Shown: positions 28,299 through 38,431 of the stretch, piece after piece
Layout of the letters: each line of letters begins with the position of its first letter
Position numbering within the stretch: position 1 is the first letter of the stretch
From: Pontibacter pudoricolor
GTDB lineage: Bacteria; Bacteroidota; Bacteroidia; Cytophagales; Hymenobacteraceae
NCBI RefSeq assembly: GCF_010092985.1
Contig: NZ_CP048106.1
Span: forward strand, 4,006,001 to 4,070,000
Length of the DNA: 64,000 nt
Direction: 5' to 3'
The notes under the pieces: generated by a model
What the model was told of the DNA's origin: nothing
Databases searched by the model: none
The model's input: the letters and a program-made list of their open reading frames with translations, nothing else
Position numbers and translations under genes: made by a program

Positions 28299-29042
28299 AT
28301 GAGCACCATCATTGAGACACATCATATTTCTAAAATATACCGCATGGGCAGCGAAGTCATCAATGCCCTTCAGGATGTATCTATAACTATAGAAAGAGGA
28401 GAATATGTAGCTTTTATGGGGCCATCTGGTTCCGGTAAATCTACGCTCATGAACATTATCGGCTGCCTTGATACGCCGACGGGTGGCACCTACATTCTGA
28501 ACGGGAACGATGTGAGCAACATGACGGACAACGAACTGGCTGAAGTGCGTAACAAAGAGATCGGTTTCGTGTTCCAGACCTTTAACCTGTTGCCGCGCCA
28601 GAGCTCTCTGGAGAACGTAGCGTTGCCGCTGATCTATGCCGGTTACAACAAATCGCAGCGCGAAGAACGGGCCCAGAAAGCGTTGGAAAGCGTAGGGCTT
28701 GGCAACCGTGGCAAGCACAAACCAAACGAATTGTCGGGTGGGCAGCGGCAGCGTGTGGCGATAGCCCGTGCTCTGATAAACGACCCAAGTATTATCCTGG
28801 CCGATGAGCCGACCGGTAACCTCGATACCAAAACATCTTACGAGATCATGGAACTGTTCGAGAACCTGCACAGCAAAGGCAACACCATTATTATGGTAAC
28901 CCACGAAGAAGACATTGCCCGATATGCGCACCGCATCGTGCGTTTGCGTGATGGTTTGATAGAGTCGGATACAATAAACGAAGATATTGCTGTTGCAGCA
29001 AAACTGCGCGAAGCGCACAACATTAATGAAGATATACACTAA
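28299..29042 (+). CDS. ABC transporter ATP-binding protein (LolD/MacB type)
   Basis: The 247-residue ATPase has Walker [10 protein letters not shown] at 41-49, the signature LSGGQ at 145-149 and Walker B with the D-loop (ADEPTGNLD) soon after. The sequence belongs to the LolD/MacB/FtsE group that works with FtsX-like permeases on lipoproteins or efflux substrates. No permease gene lies next to it, so the partner must be elsewhere. It starts 9 bases after the TPR gene and overlaps the next gene by 17 bases, suggesting translational coupling. Confidence 0.92.
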   Translation: MSTIIETHHISKIYRMGSEVINALQDVSITIERGEYVAFMGPSGSGKSTLMNIIGCLDTPTGGTYILNGNDVSNMTDNELAEVRNKEIGFVFQTFNLLPRQSSLENVALPLIYAGYNKSQREERAQKALESVGLGNRGKHKPNELSGGQRQRVAIARALINDPSIILADEPTGNLDTKTSYEIMELFENLHSKGNTIIMVTHEEDIARYAHRIVRLRDGLIESDTINEDIAVAAKLREAHNINEDIH

Positions 29043-29577
29043 AACAGGCGATAAAGGTACAACAGCGCTTATCGGGGGAACCCGTGTGGCAAAATCACAT
29101 CTGCGTATCGAAGCTTACGGTACCGTTGATGAACTGAACTCCTATATCGGGCTTGTCCGCGACCAGGAAGTAAACAGATCAAGGGCTGCCATCTTGAAAG
29201 AGATACAGGACAGGCTGTTTACCATTGGCTCTATGTTAGCTACCGACCCGGACAAGAACGTGAAAATGGTAACCCCGGACCTGCACACCCAAGATATAAC
29301 CTTGCTTGAAAGCGAAATTGATGCGATGAGCGAAGATGTGCCGCCTCTGCGTGCTTTTGTGTTGCCGGGCGGTCATCAGTCTGTTTCGTTCTGCCATATA
29401 GCGCGTTGCGTGTGCCGACGCGCCGAGCGCCTGGCTATCCGGTTGCAGGAAGAATCTCCGGTTGATGAATTAGTTGTTATTTATTTAAACAGACTTTCGG
29501 ATTATCTGTTTGCTCTTTGTCGGCGTATGACCCATGAACTGCAGGCCGAAGAAATAACCTGGAAACCTAGAGTCTAA
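29026..29577 (+). CDS. Cob(I)yrinic acid a,c-diamide adenosyltransferase (PduO type)
   Basis: Transfers adenosyl from ATP to cob(I)alamin to make coenzyme B12. The 183-residue product begins [15 protein letters not shown], the ATP-binding motif of PduO-type enzymes, and has the family helices with [13 protein letters not shown] near residue 122. I start at the Met that begins MKIYTKTG; the frame extends 13 codons further into the ABC gene without similarity. No other cobalamin genes are nearby. Confidence 0.94.
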   Translation: MKIYTKTGDKGTTALIGGTRVAKSHLRIEAYGTVDELNSYIGLVRDQEVNRSRAAILKEIQDRLFTIGSMLATDPDKNVKMVTPDLHTQDITLLESEIDAMSEDVPPLRAFVLPGGHQSVSFCHIARCVCRRAERLAIRLQEESPVDELVVIYLNRLSDYLFALCRRMTHELQAEEITWKPRV

Positions 29578-29593
29578 ATTTATTAAGTACACT

Positions 29594-30667
29594 ATGTCTA
29601 CTGATACCTTAACTATAGCTACGCAACCTGTAGCCACGTCCCGTATTTCGGAACTGGATTTTAATAACATCGAATTCGGTAAGATCTTTTCGGACCACAT
29701 GTTAGTTGCTGATTTTAAAAATGGCGCCTGGCAAAACCCGGAGATCGTGCCTTACGGTAACATGTCACTGAGCCCTGCTACATCGGCCATACATTACGGA
29801 CAGGCTATTTTTGAAGGTATGAAGGCCTACCGCGGTGTAAATGGCGATATCCTGCTTTTCAGACCGTACGACAACTATAAGCGTTTGAATATTTCGGGTG
29901 CGCGCATGTGTATGCCTGAGTTGCCGGAAGATATTTTTATGCAGGGCCTGGAGCAATTATTGCGTCTGGATGCCGCCTGGGTTCCGCCAACGGCAGGCAG
30001 TGCTTTGTACATTCGCCCGTTCATTTTTGCTACCGACGATTTTATTGGTGTAAGACCATCATCAAACTATAGGTTCTCCATTTTCTCGTGCCCGGTTGCG
30101 TCATACTACAGCGCTCCATTGCGTGTTGCCATCGAAACAAAATACGTACGCTCTGCCGAGGGTGGAGCAGGTTTTGCAAAAGCAGCCGGTAACTATGGCG
30201 CTGCCATGTACCCGGCCAAACAAATGCAGGAGAAAGGTTACCAGCAACTTATCTGGACCGACCACAAAGAGCACAAGTATATCGAGGAATCCGGCACTAT
30301 GAACGTGATGTTTGTGATAGACGGTATGCTGGTGACTCCGGCGGTAAGCTCAACTATACTGTCAGGCATTACCCGCGACAGCGTACTGACGCTTGCCAGA
30401 GACATGGGCTACAAAGTGGAAGAGCGTCGTGTTTCTGTAGAGGAGATTGTGGAAGCGCATAAGGCAGGTAAACTGCAGGAAGCATTTGGGACCGGCACAG
30501 CCGCAACTATAGCCCAGATCGCAACTATAAACTATAACGGCGAAGACCTTGAACTGCCAGCTATAGAAGGCCGTGAGATTTCGAATAAAGTAGCCGCAGA
30601 ACTGGATAAGATAAAAACCGGCCAGGCACCGGACCCTTATAACTGGGTACAAAAGATCAGCCTGTAA
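29594..30667 (+). CDS. ilvE: Branched-chain amino acid aminotransferase
   Basis: A fold-type IV PLP enzyme of 357 residues that interconverts Leu, Ile and Val with their 2-oxo acids. The length and the motif AKAAGNYGAAMYPAKQ (with Lys196 as the probable PLP lysine), followed by YIEESGTMNVMFVI, place it in the group that also includes eukaryotic BCATs. The C-terminal PLP-phosphate loop is GTGTAATIAQ. It appears to end the gatC-to-ilvE cluster; prfB follows after 102 bases. Confidence 0.95.
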   Translation: MSTDTLTIATQPVATSRISELDFNNIEFGKIFSDHMLVADFKNGAWQNPEIVPYGNMSLSPATSAIHYGQAIFEGMKAYRGVNGDILLFRPYDNYKRLNISGARMCMPELPEDIFMQGLEQLLRLDAAWVPPTAGSALYIRPFIFATDDFIGVRPSSNYRFSIFSCPVASYYSAPLRVAIETKYVRSAEGGAGFAKAAGNYGAAMYPAKQMQEKGYQQLIWTDHKEHKYIEESGTMNVMFVIDGMLVTPAVSSTILSGITRDSVLTLARDMGYKVEERRVSVEEIVEAHKAGKLQEAFGTGTAATIAQIATINYNGEDLELPAIEGREISNKVAAELDKIKTGQAPDPYNWVQKISL

Positions 30668-30769
30668 AAGCTTGAACGAACGATAGATGCTGGAGTATAA
30701 CCACTAAGGTATATGCTTCAGCATCTTCTTGTTTTAAATAAAGTATAGCCAAGTATAAACTATAAAACG

Positions 30770-31847
30770 ATGACCGCAGAGCAGGTAAAAGATTTAAAGG
30801 CGCGCGTAGAAGCCTTGAGGAGGTACCTTTGACTACGATAACAAGAAGAAAGAAGTAGCAACTATAGAGGAGCAGACTACAGCACCCGACTTTTGGGATA
30901 ACCCTAAAGAAGCGGAAAAAGTGCTGAAAGAAGTGAAAGCTGTTAAGGTCTGGACGGAACATTACGAAGAAGTAGAAAAGAAATACAACGACTTCGAAAC
31001 GCTGTTCGATTTTTATAAGGAAGGCGACGTTACCGAAGAAGAGATAAACCAGGAAGCCAAAGCAACAACTGAAGCGATAGAAGGACTGGAGTTTAAACGT
31101 ATGCTCAGTTCCGAAGAAGACCAGCTTAGTGCTATAGTTGAGATTAACCCGGGAGCAGGCGGCACCGAAAGCCAGGACTGGGCCGAGATGCTCATGCGCA
31201 TGTACATTATGTGGGCAGAATCGCACAACTTCAGCGTGAAGCAGCTTAACTACCAGGCCGGCGACGGCGCGGGCATAAAATCTGCAACCCTGGAAATTAC
31301 CGGTGACTTTGCCTATGGTTACCTGAAATCTGAGATAGGGGTGCACCGCCTGGTACGTATTTCACCTTTCGATTCGGGTGGTCGCCGCCATACCTCGTTT
31401 GCGTCGGTGTATGCTTACCCGGTGGTAGATGATACGATAAATATAGAGGTGAACATGGGCGACATTGAGTGGGATACGTTCCGCTCGGGTGGTGCCGGTG
31501 GCCAGAACGTAAACAAAGTAGAGACGGCTGTTCGCTTAAAGCACAAACCAACAGGTATTGTTATTGAGTGCCAGATAGAACGCTCGCAGCTCATGAACAA
31601 GGAACACGCCCTGCGCATGCTCCGCTCCAGGTTATATCAGATTGAAGTGGAAAAGCGCAACGAAGAACGCGACCGCATCGAAAGCACCAAAAAGAAGATA
31701 GACTTTGGCTCGCAGATCCGGAACTATGTTTTGCACCCATACAAGCTTATAAAAGATGTAAGAACCGGCGTTGAGCGCACCGATGTGCAAAATGTGCTGG
31801 ATGGCGACCTCGACGAATATATTAAAGCATACCTGATGCAAAACTAA
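30770..31847 (+). CDS. prfB: Peptide chain release factor 2 with programmed +1 frameshift
   Basis: RF2 releases peptides at UGA and UAA. Translation starts at ATG 30770 and reaches an in-frame TGA at codon 21 (30830-30832) in the context CTT TGA C. A +1 shift there continues at 30831 ([15 protein letters not shown]) to 31847, giving 358 residues. This is the classic RF2 autoregulation: low RF2 lets the ribosome shift. AGGAGG at 30817-30822, a few bases before the shift site, is the expected stimulatory internal Shine-Dalgarno sequence. The catalytic GGQ is at about 243-245. Calling only the downstream frame would lose the first part of the protein. Confidence 0.97.
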
Positions 31848-31868
31848 CGCATCTTAAACTATAGTTCA

Positions 31869-31913
31869 GAAGCCGGCATATTTACTAAGGTAAGTGTGCC
31901 GGTTTTATTTTTG
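31869..31913 (+). terminator. prfB terminator
   Basis: Stem GCCGGCA/TGTGCCGG-like with an 18-base loop is followed by TTTTATTTTT. The remaining spacer to 32411 is AT-rich, holds several ACTATAG motifs, shows no ORF, and presumably contains the susC promoter. Confidence 0.7.
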
Positions 31914-32411
31914 AATTTACTTAGTCCGCAACTATAGCATAAAGCACCACAACTGAGCCTGATTATATTCAGATATAACAATAGGTGAATTACAGCTAAA
32001 CATTGATATGGTTCGCTATACTTTGCAGGAAATATTACCGGCTTAAAATCACTTTAGGAATGCCAGTTAAGGGATAACAGGTTAACAAATCTGGCTTTTT
32101 AGACTATAAAACTATAGCATAAACCGCTGCAAATTGGCAGTTTGTCTGTTTTAATCTAAAATATGAACTATAATCAAGATAAAATTAGATTATGCTCGTA
32201 TAATATTTTTAAAACATAGTGCCTTCCCTCTACTTTCGGTGCCGAACCTATAGCGCTACAATATAAATGTAGCTGTCTGTAGCCTCTTTTTCTGTACCTG
32301 TTAGCACATGAGCTTCTCTGATAAACGCTTCCTCAGCAATGTGCTGAGCCGGAGTGGTTTAACCTGTGTTGACTGCTTTTCACTCCGTTACTAAAATTAC
32401 TATGAAGGCAA

Positions 32412-35400
32412 ATGAAAAAACTATTACTACTGAGTCTTGTCATGTTGCTCACCCTATCTCAAGAGGCGTTTGCACAAGGCAGGACGGTTACTGGTACAGT
32501 TACTGACCAGTCAACCGGCCAGCCCCTTCCGGGAGTAGCTGTAATAGTACAAGGCACAACAGTTGGTACATCTACTAACGTTGAAGGTGCTTATACTATA
32601 AGCGTTCCCGCGGGTGGCACCGCTCTCCAGTTCCGATACATCGGATACGAAACCGTTACAAGAGAAATTGGCAATGCATCAACTATAGATGTGGCCCTTG
32701 GCGTTAATACACAGCAACTGCAGGAAGTGGTTGTAACCGCTCTTGGTGTTGAGCGTGAAGAACGCTCTTTGGGCTACTCGGCCAGTACAGTGCAAAGCGA
32801 AGAAATAACAAAGGCCAGAGCAACCAGCCCTATGAACTCGTTGCAAGGTAAAGTGGCAGGTGTAAACATTACCACTGCTTCTGGTCAGCCTGGCGCTTCA
32901 ACCAAGGTTATACTTCGGGGTTATAGTTCTATAGGTGGCGATAACAACCCGCTTTATGTGGTGGATGGTACGCCAATCACGAATGGTTCGGGTAACTATT
33001 CTGCTGGTGGCGTAAACCGTACCCAGGACTTTGGTAACCGGGCCAATGATATTAACCCCGACGATATCGCTTCTATAACTATACTTAAAGGAGCTGCAGC
33101 TACCTCGCTTTATGGGTCACGGGCAGCAAACGGAGCGATACTCATCACTACTAAGCGAGGCCAGGCTGGCGAAAAACCAAAAATAGAAGTTACCAGTTCG
33201 GCCACCTTATCCAGACCACTGTTTTTGCCACAGTTGCAGAACAGGTTCGGACAAGGCTGGAGTGCCACTTTTGCCTTTGAAGAAAACGGTAGCTGGGGCC
33301 CTAAATTAGATGGCAGAGAGCGTGTATGGGGTAACGTGGTAAATAACTCACAACAGTTAAAGCCATTTGTAGCCCAGGAAGATAACTTGAAAGATTTCTT
33401 TGAAACAGGCCAGGCTTACCTGAATACAGTATCGGTGAGCGGCGGTTCAGAGCAGTCTACTTATTATCTCTCTTATAGCAACGCTACAGAAGATGGTATC
33501 ATCCCGACAAATGCCGACCACTATGACCGTAATACTGTTGCCTTAAGAGGTTCTACCAAAGGAGAAAAACTATCTGCATCTTCCAGCCTTAACTATGTTC
33601 GTAAAGATGCCTCAGTAGTAACTACAGGCCAGGGTGGGGGAGGCACCACACTTTTCCAGGAGATTATCCAGATTCCGCGCGATATCAGTATAGTTGACTT
33701 TGAGGACCTGAACAACCCGTTCAATACCAATGATAACTACTTTACGCTTTATGCGCAGAATCCGTACTGGCCACTTAAAATGAATGGCAACGATCTGGAA
33801 GAAAACCGCTTCTTCGGTAACATTACATTAGACTATAAGTTGAACAGCTGGTTAACATTATCGGCAAGAGGTGGTGGTGATGTTGCAGCAGGTGTACTAA
33901 AAGACTGGATCAGGCCTTATGATTATACCCCAGGCAGCCCGAATGCAACTGCCAGCCCGTCAGAGGGTTTTGTGGCTGAAATAAACACATTAGCTAGGGA
34001 GTTGAATTCAGATATTATTGCCTCAACAAACAATGACCTGACAGAGAATATACATTTAAATGCACTGGCTGGTTTTAACGTGAATGAGCGGTATAGTAAG
34101 AATAATACAGCTTCTATCACCAACTTAAGTATACCAGACTTTTTTGACTTGTCAAATACTACAGACCCGGTAACTGCAACTACCTTAACACAACAACGCA
34201 GGTTAGTTGGGGTATATGGCCAGACAGAATTCTCTTACATGGACTATCTGTTCCTGACCTTAAGTGCGCGAAACGACTGGTCATCTACACTCCCAAAAGA
34301 TGATAACTCTTTCTTCTATCCGGCAGCCAACGTAGCCTGGGTATTCTCTGATATGTTCAATGACCTGCCATCTGCACTATCCTATGGTAAGATCAGAGCA
34401 TCATGGGGACAAGCTGGTAATGATGCACCAGTCTATAGTATTGACCCGGTGTTTGTACCCGGTGGTACAGGACTTGGCTTTGGTACTATCAACTTCCCAA
34501 TTGGAGGTATCAACGCTTTCGAGTTATCAAACCAGATAGGTAACAGACAATTACAACCAGAGATCACTACCGAAATGGAAGTAGGTACAAACCTTGGCTT
34601 TTTTGAAAACAGATTGAACGTTGACCTTGCATTCTACAACAGAAAGACTACTGATCAGATTCTGGCAGTTCCGGTAGACCCAACTTCAGGTTTTACCACA
34701 CAGATACAGAACTTTGGTGAAGTACGAAACAGAGGGGTGGAATTGCTGTTGTCTGGTTCGCCGATACAAGCAGGTGATTTTAGCTGGGATGTGCGCTATA
34801 ATTTCACAAAAAATGATAACGAAGTTACTGAACTGAAAGAAGGACTTGACGAAGTATTGCTGACTAGTGTTTTCGGTATCAGGTTTGTTGCTGAAAAAGG
34901 AGAGCCACTGGGTGTGTTCAGAGGAATAGATTATCAGCGGGACTCACAGGGCCGTATTATTGTTAACCCTGCAACTGGTTATCCTTTGGCTGGCGAAGAA
35001 GTTAAGTTTGGTACTGCACAGCCTGATTTTACGATGGGCTTGTATAATACCTTTAACTATAAAGACTTCTCTCTGTCTTTCGGTTTCGACTATAGAAAAG
35101 GAGGCTTGTTCTATTCTTATACCCAGCGCCTAACGCAGTTTGTGGGTAACTCTACCAACACCTTGTATAACGACCGACTGCCATTTATTGTACCTAACTC
35201 GGTGGTAACAGTAGATGCTGATGAAGATGGAATACCAGATGTGAATGGAGAAGGGGACCTGGTAACTGTGCCTAACACTACACCAATAGAAGCCGATCAC
35301 GTGGTGGATTACTGGAACCCAAGCAGTAACCCGCCAATAGAACGGGAGCACCTGCGCGAAAGGGATTTCCTGAAAATGCGTGAGCTTACCTTAGGTTACA

Positions 35401-35612
35401 ATCTGCCAACTACATTTATTGAGCGCACACCATTCAGCAATGCCAATATCAGTTTCGTGGCCAGAAACGTGTTCGTCTGGACTCCGGATAACAATAATAT
35501 CATTGACCCAGAGTCTACCACATTTGGTAATGACCTGCTCAGTGAGTTTGGCGAGTTTGCCGGCGGTCCTACTACACGAAGCTTCGGCTTGAGCCTCAAA
35601 TTTGGTTTCTAA
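32412..35612 (+). CDS. SusC/RagA family TonB-dependent outer-membrane transporter (locus 1)
   Basis: The 1066-residue product has a signal peptide (to about residue 21), a carboxypeptidase-like CTLD/CNA-B domain at about 23-90 (VTGTVTDQSTGQPLPGV), a TonB-box-like QEVVVTALG near 105, a plug (NPLYVVDGTPI, then GSRAANGAILITTKRG) and a large beta barrel ending in a C-terminal aromatic residue (LSLKFGF). Such transporters take up glycans or peptides with a SusD lid. The lid gene follows after a short gap. The N-terminal part is closely similar to the second SusC at 40509, suggesting paralogy. Confidence 0.97.
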   Translation: MKKLLLLSLVMLLTLSQEAFAQGRTVTGTVTDQSTGQPLPGVAVIVQGTTVGTSTNVEGAYTISVPAGGTALQFRYIGYETVTREIGNASTIDVALGVNTQQLQEVVVTALGVEREERSLGYSASTVQSEEITKARATSPMNSLQGKVAGVNITTASGQPGASTKVILRGYSSIGGDNNPLYVVDGTPITNGSGNYSAGGVNRTQDFGNRANDINPDDIASITILKGAAATSLYGSRAANGAILITTKRGQAGEKPKIEVTSSATLSRPLFLPQLQNRFGQGWSATFAFEENGSWGPKLDGRERVWGNVVNNSQQLKPFVAQEDNLKDFFETGQAYLNTVSVSGGSEQSTYYLSYSNATEDGIIPTNADHYDRNTVALRGSTKGEKLSASSSLNYVRKDASVVTTGQGGGGTTLFQEIIQIPRDISIVDFEDLNNPFNTNDNYFTLYAQNPYWPLKMNGNDLEENRFFGNITLDYKLNSWLTLSARGGGDVAAGVLKDWIRPYDYTPGSPNATASPSEGFVAEINTLARELNSDIIASTNNDLTENIHLNALAGFNVNERYSKNNTASITNLSIPDFFDLSNTTDPVTATTLTQQRRLVGVYGQTEFSYMDYLFLTLSARNDWSSTLPKDDNSFFYPAANVAWVFSDMFNDLPSALSYGKIRASWGQAGNDAPVYSIDPVFVPGGTGLGFGTINFPIGGINAFELSNQIGNRQLQPEITTEMEVGTNLGFFENRLNVDLAFYNRKTTDQILAVPVDPTSGFTTQIQNFGEVRNRGVELLLSGSPIQAGDFSWDVRYNFTKNDNEVTELKEGLDEVLLTSVFGIRFVAEKGEPLGVFRGIDYQRDSQGRIIVNPATGYPLAGEEVKFGTAQPDFTMGLYNTFNYKDFSLSFGFDYRKGGLFYSYTQRLTQFVGNSTNTLYNDRLPFIVPNSVVTVDADEDGIPDVNGEGDLVTVPNTTPIEADHVVDYWNPSSNPPIEREHLRERDFLKMRELTLGYNLPTTFIERTPFSNANISFVARNVFVWTPDNNNIIDPESTTFGNDLLSEFGEFAGGPTTRSFGLSLKFGF

Positions 35613-35633
35613 GAACAGTTAAAATTGAAGAAC

Positions 35634-37066
35634 ATGAAAAGAGCAATCAAATATATCGGAGCTATCATGGCAATGCTGTTCGCTACGACCTCCTGCGATG
35701 ATTTTCTGGATGTGAACACTGATCCGAACAACCCTATCAATGCACCAGTAGAACTGTTATTTCCGGCTGCGGTAATTTCAACGGCTGGTACAGTTGGCGG
35801 GCAATATGCTATACTTGGCGGGTTATGGTCACAGTATTATACACAGAACAATGCTTCTAACCAGTACAAGGATATAGATTCTTACAACATTATCTCTACC
35901 AATACAACGTTTGCCGGCAGGTATACAGAGTTGTACTCAGGAGCATTAAACGACTATCAGGTAATAAGGGACAGGTCGCGCACAGCAGGTCAGTGGGATG
36001 CCTACCTTATGGCTACCGTTATGCAGTCTTATACTTACCAGGTACTTACAGATTTGTATGGAGATATTTCAATTGATGAAGCCCTGCAAGGTAATCAGGG
36101 TAACGTTAATCCGGTTTTTAGGCCCGGACCCGAAGTATATGATACCCTAATAGCCAGAATAAACTTTGCACTGGCGCAGGACATTCCTGAAGGGAGCGCC
36201 AGCTCAGGCTTAGCAGGCAATGATGTTGTTTTTGGTGGTGATATGGAACAATGGGTGCGTTTTGCAAATACGCTTAAACTTAAAATATTCATTCGCCAGT
36301 CAGAAGCACGCCCTGATGTAGCACAGGCCGGTATTGAGGAAATGTATGCTGCCGGAGCAGAGTTTTTAGATGAGCCTGCAAACCTGGATATTTTTGAGGA
36401 TGTTACTAGCAGAAGGAACCCATTATATGAAATGGATCAAAGTACTGCGCTCAACACGAACCAGAACCTAAAAGCCAGCCTTACCCTTTTTGAGTTCCTG
36501 GACCAGAACACAGATCCAAGGCTACAACAACTTTACCGGGAAGCTACAAATGGAGGCTACAAAGGCCAGCAACAAGGTACGTTTAATGCCACTACTGCGC
36601 AACTGGACCCCTTATCAGTTTCCAGAGCATTAATAGAGCCTGATGCCCCTGTTTATTTTATATCAAAAGCTGAAAGTTACTTTCTGCAGGCAGAGGCTGC
36701 ACTTAGAGGCTGGGGTACCGGCGATGCCGCAGCACTTTATAATGCCGGAGTCGACGCTTCCTTTGAACAATTAGGTGTAGAAAGGGGAGGGTTATACCCG
36801 TTCCCGGGGGGGGATTCGAAGAACAGTTGGAGGCTGTTATAACACAAAAATGGGTAGCTCTGGCAGGTACTTATCAGGGATTGGAAGCTTATTTCGAACA
36901 GCTTAGAACAGGATATCCTGATTTCTTAGATTACCCGGTAGAGGGCGTAACAGGTGGTGTATTTGCAAAACGGCTTCCGTTGCCGAACATCGTGTCGCAA
37001 CGTAATCCGAACGCACCTCAGACACCTGTAGCTATTACAACGCCAATCTGGTGGGATGTTGATTAA
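35634..37066 (+). pseudogene. SusD/RagB family surface lipoprotein, frameshifted in a G8 run
   Basis: SusD lipoproteins bind substrate above the SusC channel. The first frame (35634-36842) has a lipoprotein signal (ATTSCDDFLDVNTDP) and SusD helices, but ends soon after a run of eight G (36806-36813). The C-terminal part (FEEQLEAVITQKWVALAG to WWDVD) continues in the -1 frame to 37066. One extra G, or two fewer, restores a protein of about 477 residues. This can be a phase-variable OFF state, a decayed gene or a homopolymer error. The next gene carries the same defect in a G9 run. I start at ATG 35634 rather than the upstream TTG. Confidence 0.88.
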
Positions 37067-37092
37067 TTATTATGATCTAAATCTTAGAAATC

Positions 37093-37799
37093 ATGAAAAA
37101 GAATAAGATATTATTTGTGATCGCACTGCTCTTAACCGGATCGTTAATGAGTTGCGAAAAAGATACAGAAGATATATCCAGAATAACATTTTACCCGGAT
37201 TTTGTGATAGGTGGGGAAGAAGTGATGACACTTGTACAGGGTGAAGAGTTTGTGGACCCAGGTGTAACAGCTTCAGCAAATGAAGTAGAACTTGATGTTA
37301 CTACCTCGATTGTCGGAAGTCCTTTTATTGTACCCGGACAAACCCAGCCGGAGGATGTTACTTACACAAATTCTCTGGATACGAATGTACCAGGACTGTA
37401 CATTATTACTTACTCTGCAGTAAATGAAGATGGTTTTACAGGTACTACCCAAAGAGTAGTTGTAGTACTTGATCAACCAGCTGATCCGAACGTTGACTTA
37501 ACAGGAACTTATAGCAGCACCGCACCTTCACCAAATGCAACTATAACCAAGTTAGCAGATGGTGTTTTCTTTTCTTCTAACGTTTGGGGGGGGGTAGTAC
37601 GGTTGTTATTCCGGCTTATGTAATTACATCTGATGGAATAAACATCCAAATACCACAGCAGGAAAGTTTAGTTAGAGTCTTTGGTTATGGTACCCGTAAT
37701 CCACAAACCGGTACTCTTGATCTGAGAGTGTCGAGACCAACATTTGCTAACCCAGATCCATTAATTGATCTTGTGAAGGTATGGACCAAAATCAAATAA
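37093..37799 (+). pseudogene. SusCD-associated surface lipoprotein, frameshifted in a G9 run
   Basis: The first frame (37093-37623) encodes a lipoprotein signal (GSLMSCEKDTED) and an immunoglobulin-like DUF5011-type domain (EEFVDPGVTASANEVELDV). It is broken after NVWGG at a run of nine G (37586-37594). The -1 frame goes on as GSTVVIPAYVITSDGINIQ to 37799. One more G gives 235 residues. Proteins of this kind usually sit on the cell surface beside SusD and help bind the substrate. Both parts are clean coding sequence, so the damage is recent, reversible or artificial. Confidence 0.82.
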
Positions 37800-37858
37800 A
37801 AGAACCTAGTAAGATGATACTTTCTAAGAACTATTAAAAGCGTTTTAAAAAAGAAGAT

Positions 37859-38362
37859 ATGAAAAAGATATATACAATCGCGCTACTCCTGACTTTTGGT
37901 TTCTTAAGTTCCTGCGAAAGGGATGATCCGGAAATAGAAATGACAGCCATTGGTGATATGGCTGGCGAATGGTATGTAACATATATGGCAGATACAGTAG
38001 GATCTGATGGACCTGTTGATTTTGGTGGCGGACATTCGCTTCTACTGACTTATAATACATCTGCCAATACGACCGACTCAATGATAGTAGACGACCTTGA
38101 AAATTTCTGGGAGTTTAAAACTATAGTGAATGCGAATAAAGCTGAAAGAACTTTCTCAGCGCCAAACGGTGATAATTTATACTATGACTCTAATGGAGTG
38201 ATTATTAATAATGGTAAGATCATTATTGGGGGTGGAGAATCCAGAACAGGAGTAAAGACAGACAGCATTTATTTTGAAGTTGCTTTCGGTGACGATCCGG
38301 ATGGGTTAACCTACATTGTCTCCGGACATCGAAGAACCGGTTTCCTGGAAGATGAATTTTAA
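37859..38362 (+). CDS. Lipoprotein of the SusCD locus (lipid-binding-like family)
   Basis: The 167-residue product has a lipoprotein signal peptide with the lipobox cysteine in LSSCERDD. It then has a beta-rich body with GEWYVTYMAD near residue 40 and SGHRRTGFLEDEF at the end. This resembles the putative lipid-binding lipoproteins often encoded fourth in susC-susD operons. The substrate is unknown. It is the last gene before a terminator at 38384, so locus 1 is probably one four-gene transcript. Confidence 0.8.
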   Translation: MKKIYTIALLLTFGFLSSCERDDPEIEMTAIGDMAGEWYVTYMADTVGSDGPVDFGGGHSLLLTYNTSANTTDSMIVDDLENFWEFKTIVNANKAERTFSAPNGDNLYYDSNGVIINNGKIIIGGGESRTGVKTDSIYFEVAFGDDPDGLTYIVSGHRRTGFLEDEF

Positions 38363-38383
38363 CAGAAAAGTCTTTCTAAAAGA

Positions 38384-38407
38384 GGGGGCGTTTTGCCCCT
38401 TTTTTTA
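38384..38407 (+). terminator. Terminator of susCD locus 1
   Basis: Stem GGGGC/GCCCC with a short loop is followed by seven T. Confidence 0.85.
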
Positions 38408-38431
38408 TACTTAATAACTACAGTTTAACCT

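Noticed and set aside
28191..29039. A 282-residue minus-strand frame over the ABC ATPase gene
   Set aside because: The opposite strand has complete Walker and signature motifs; this frame is a shadow.
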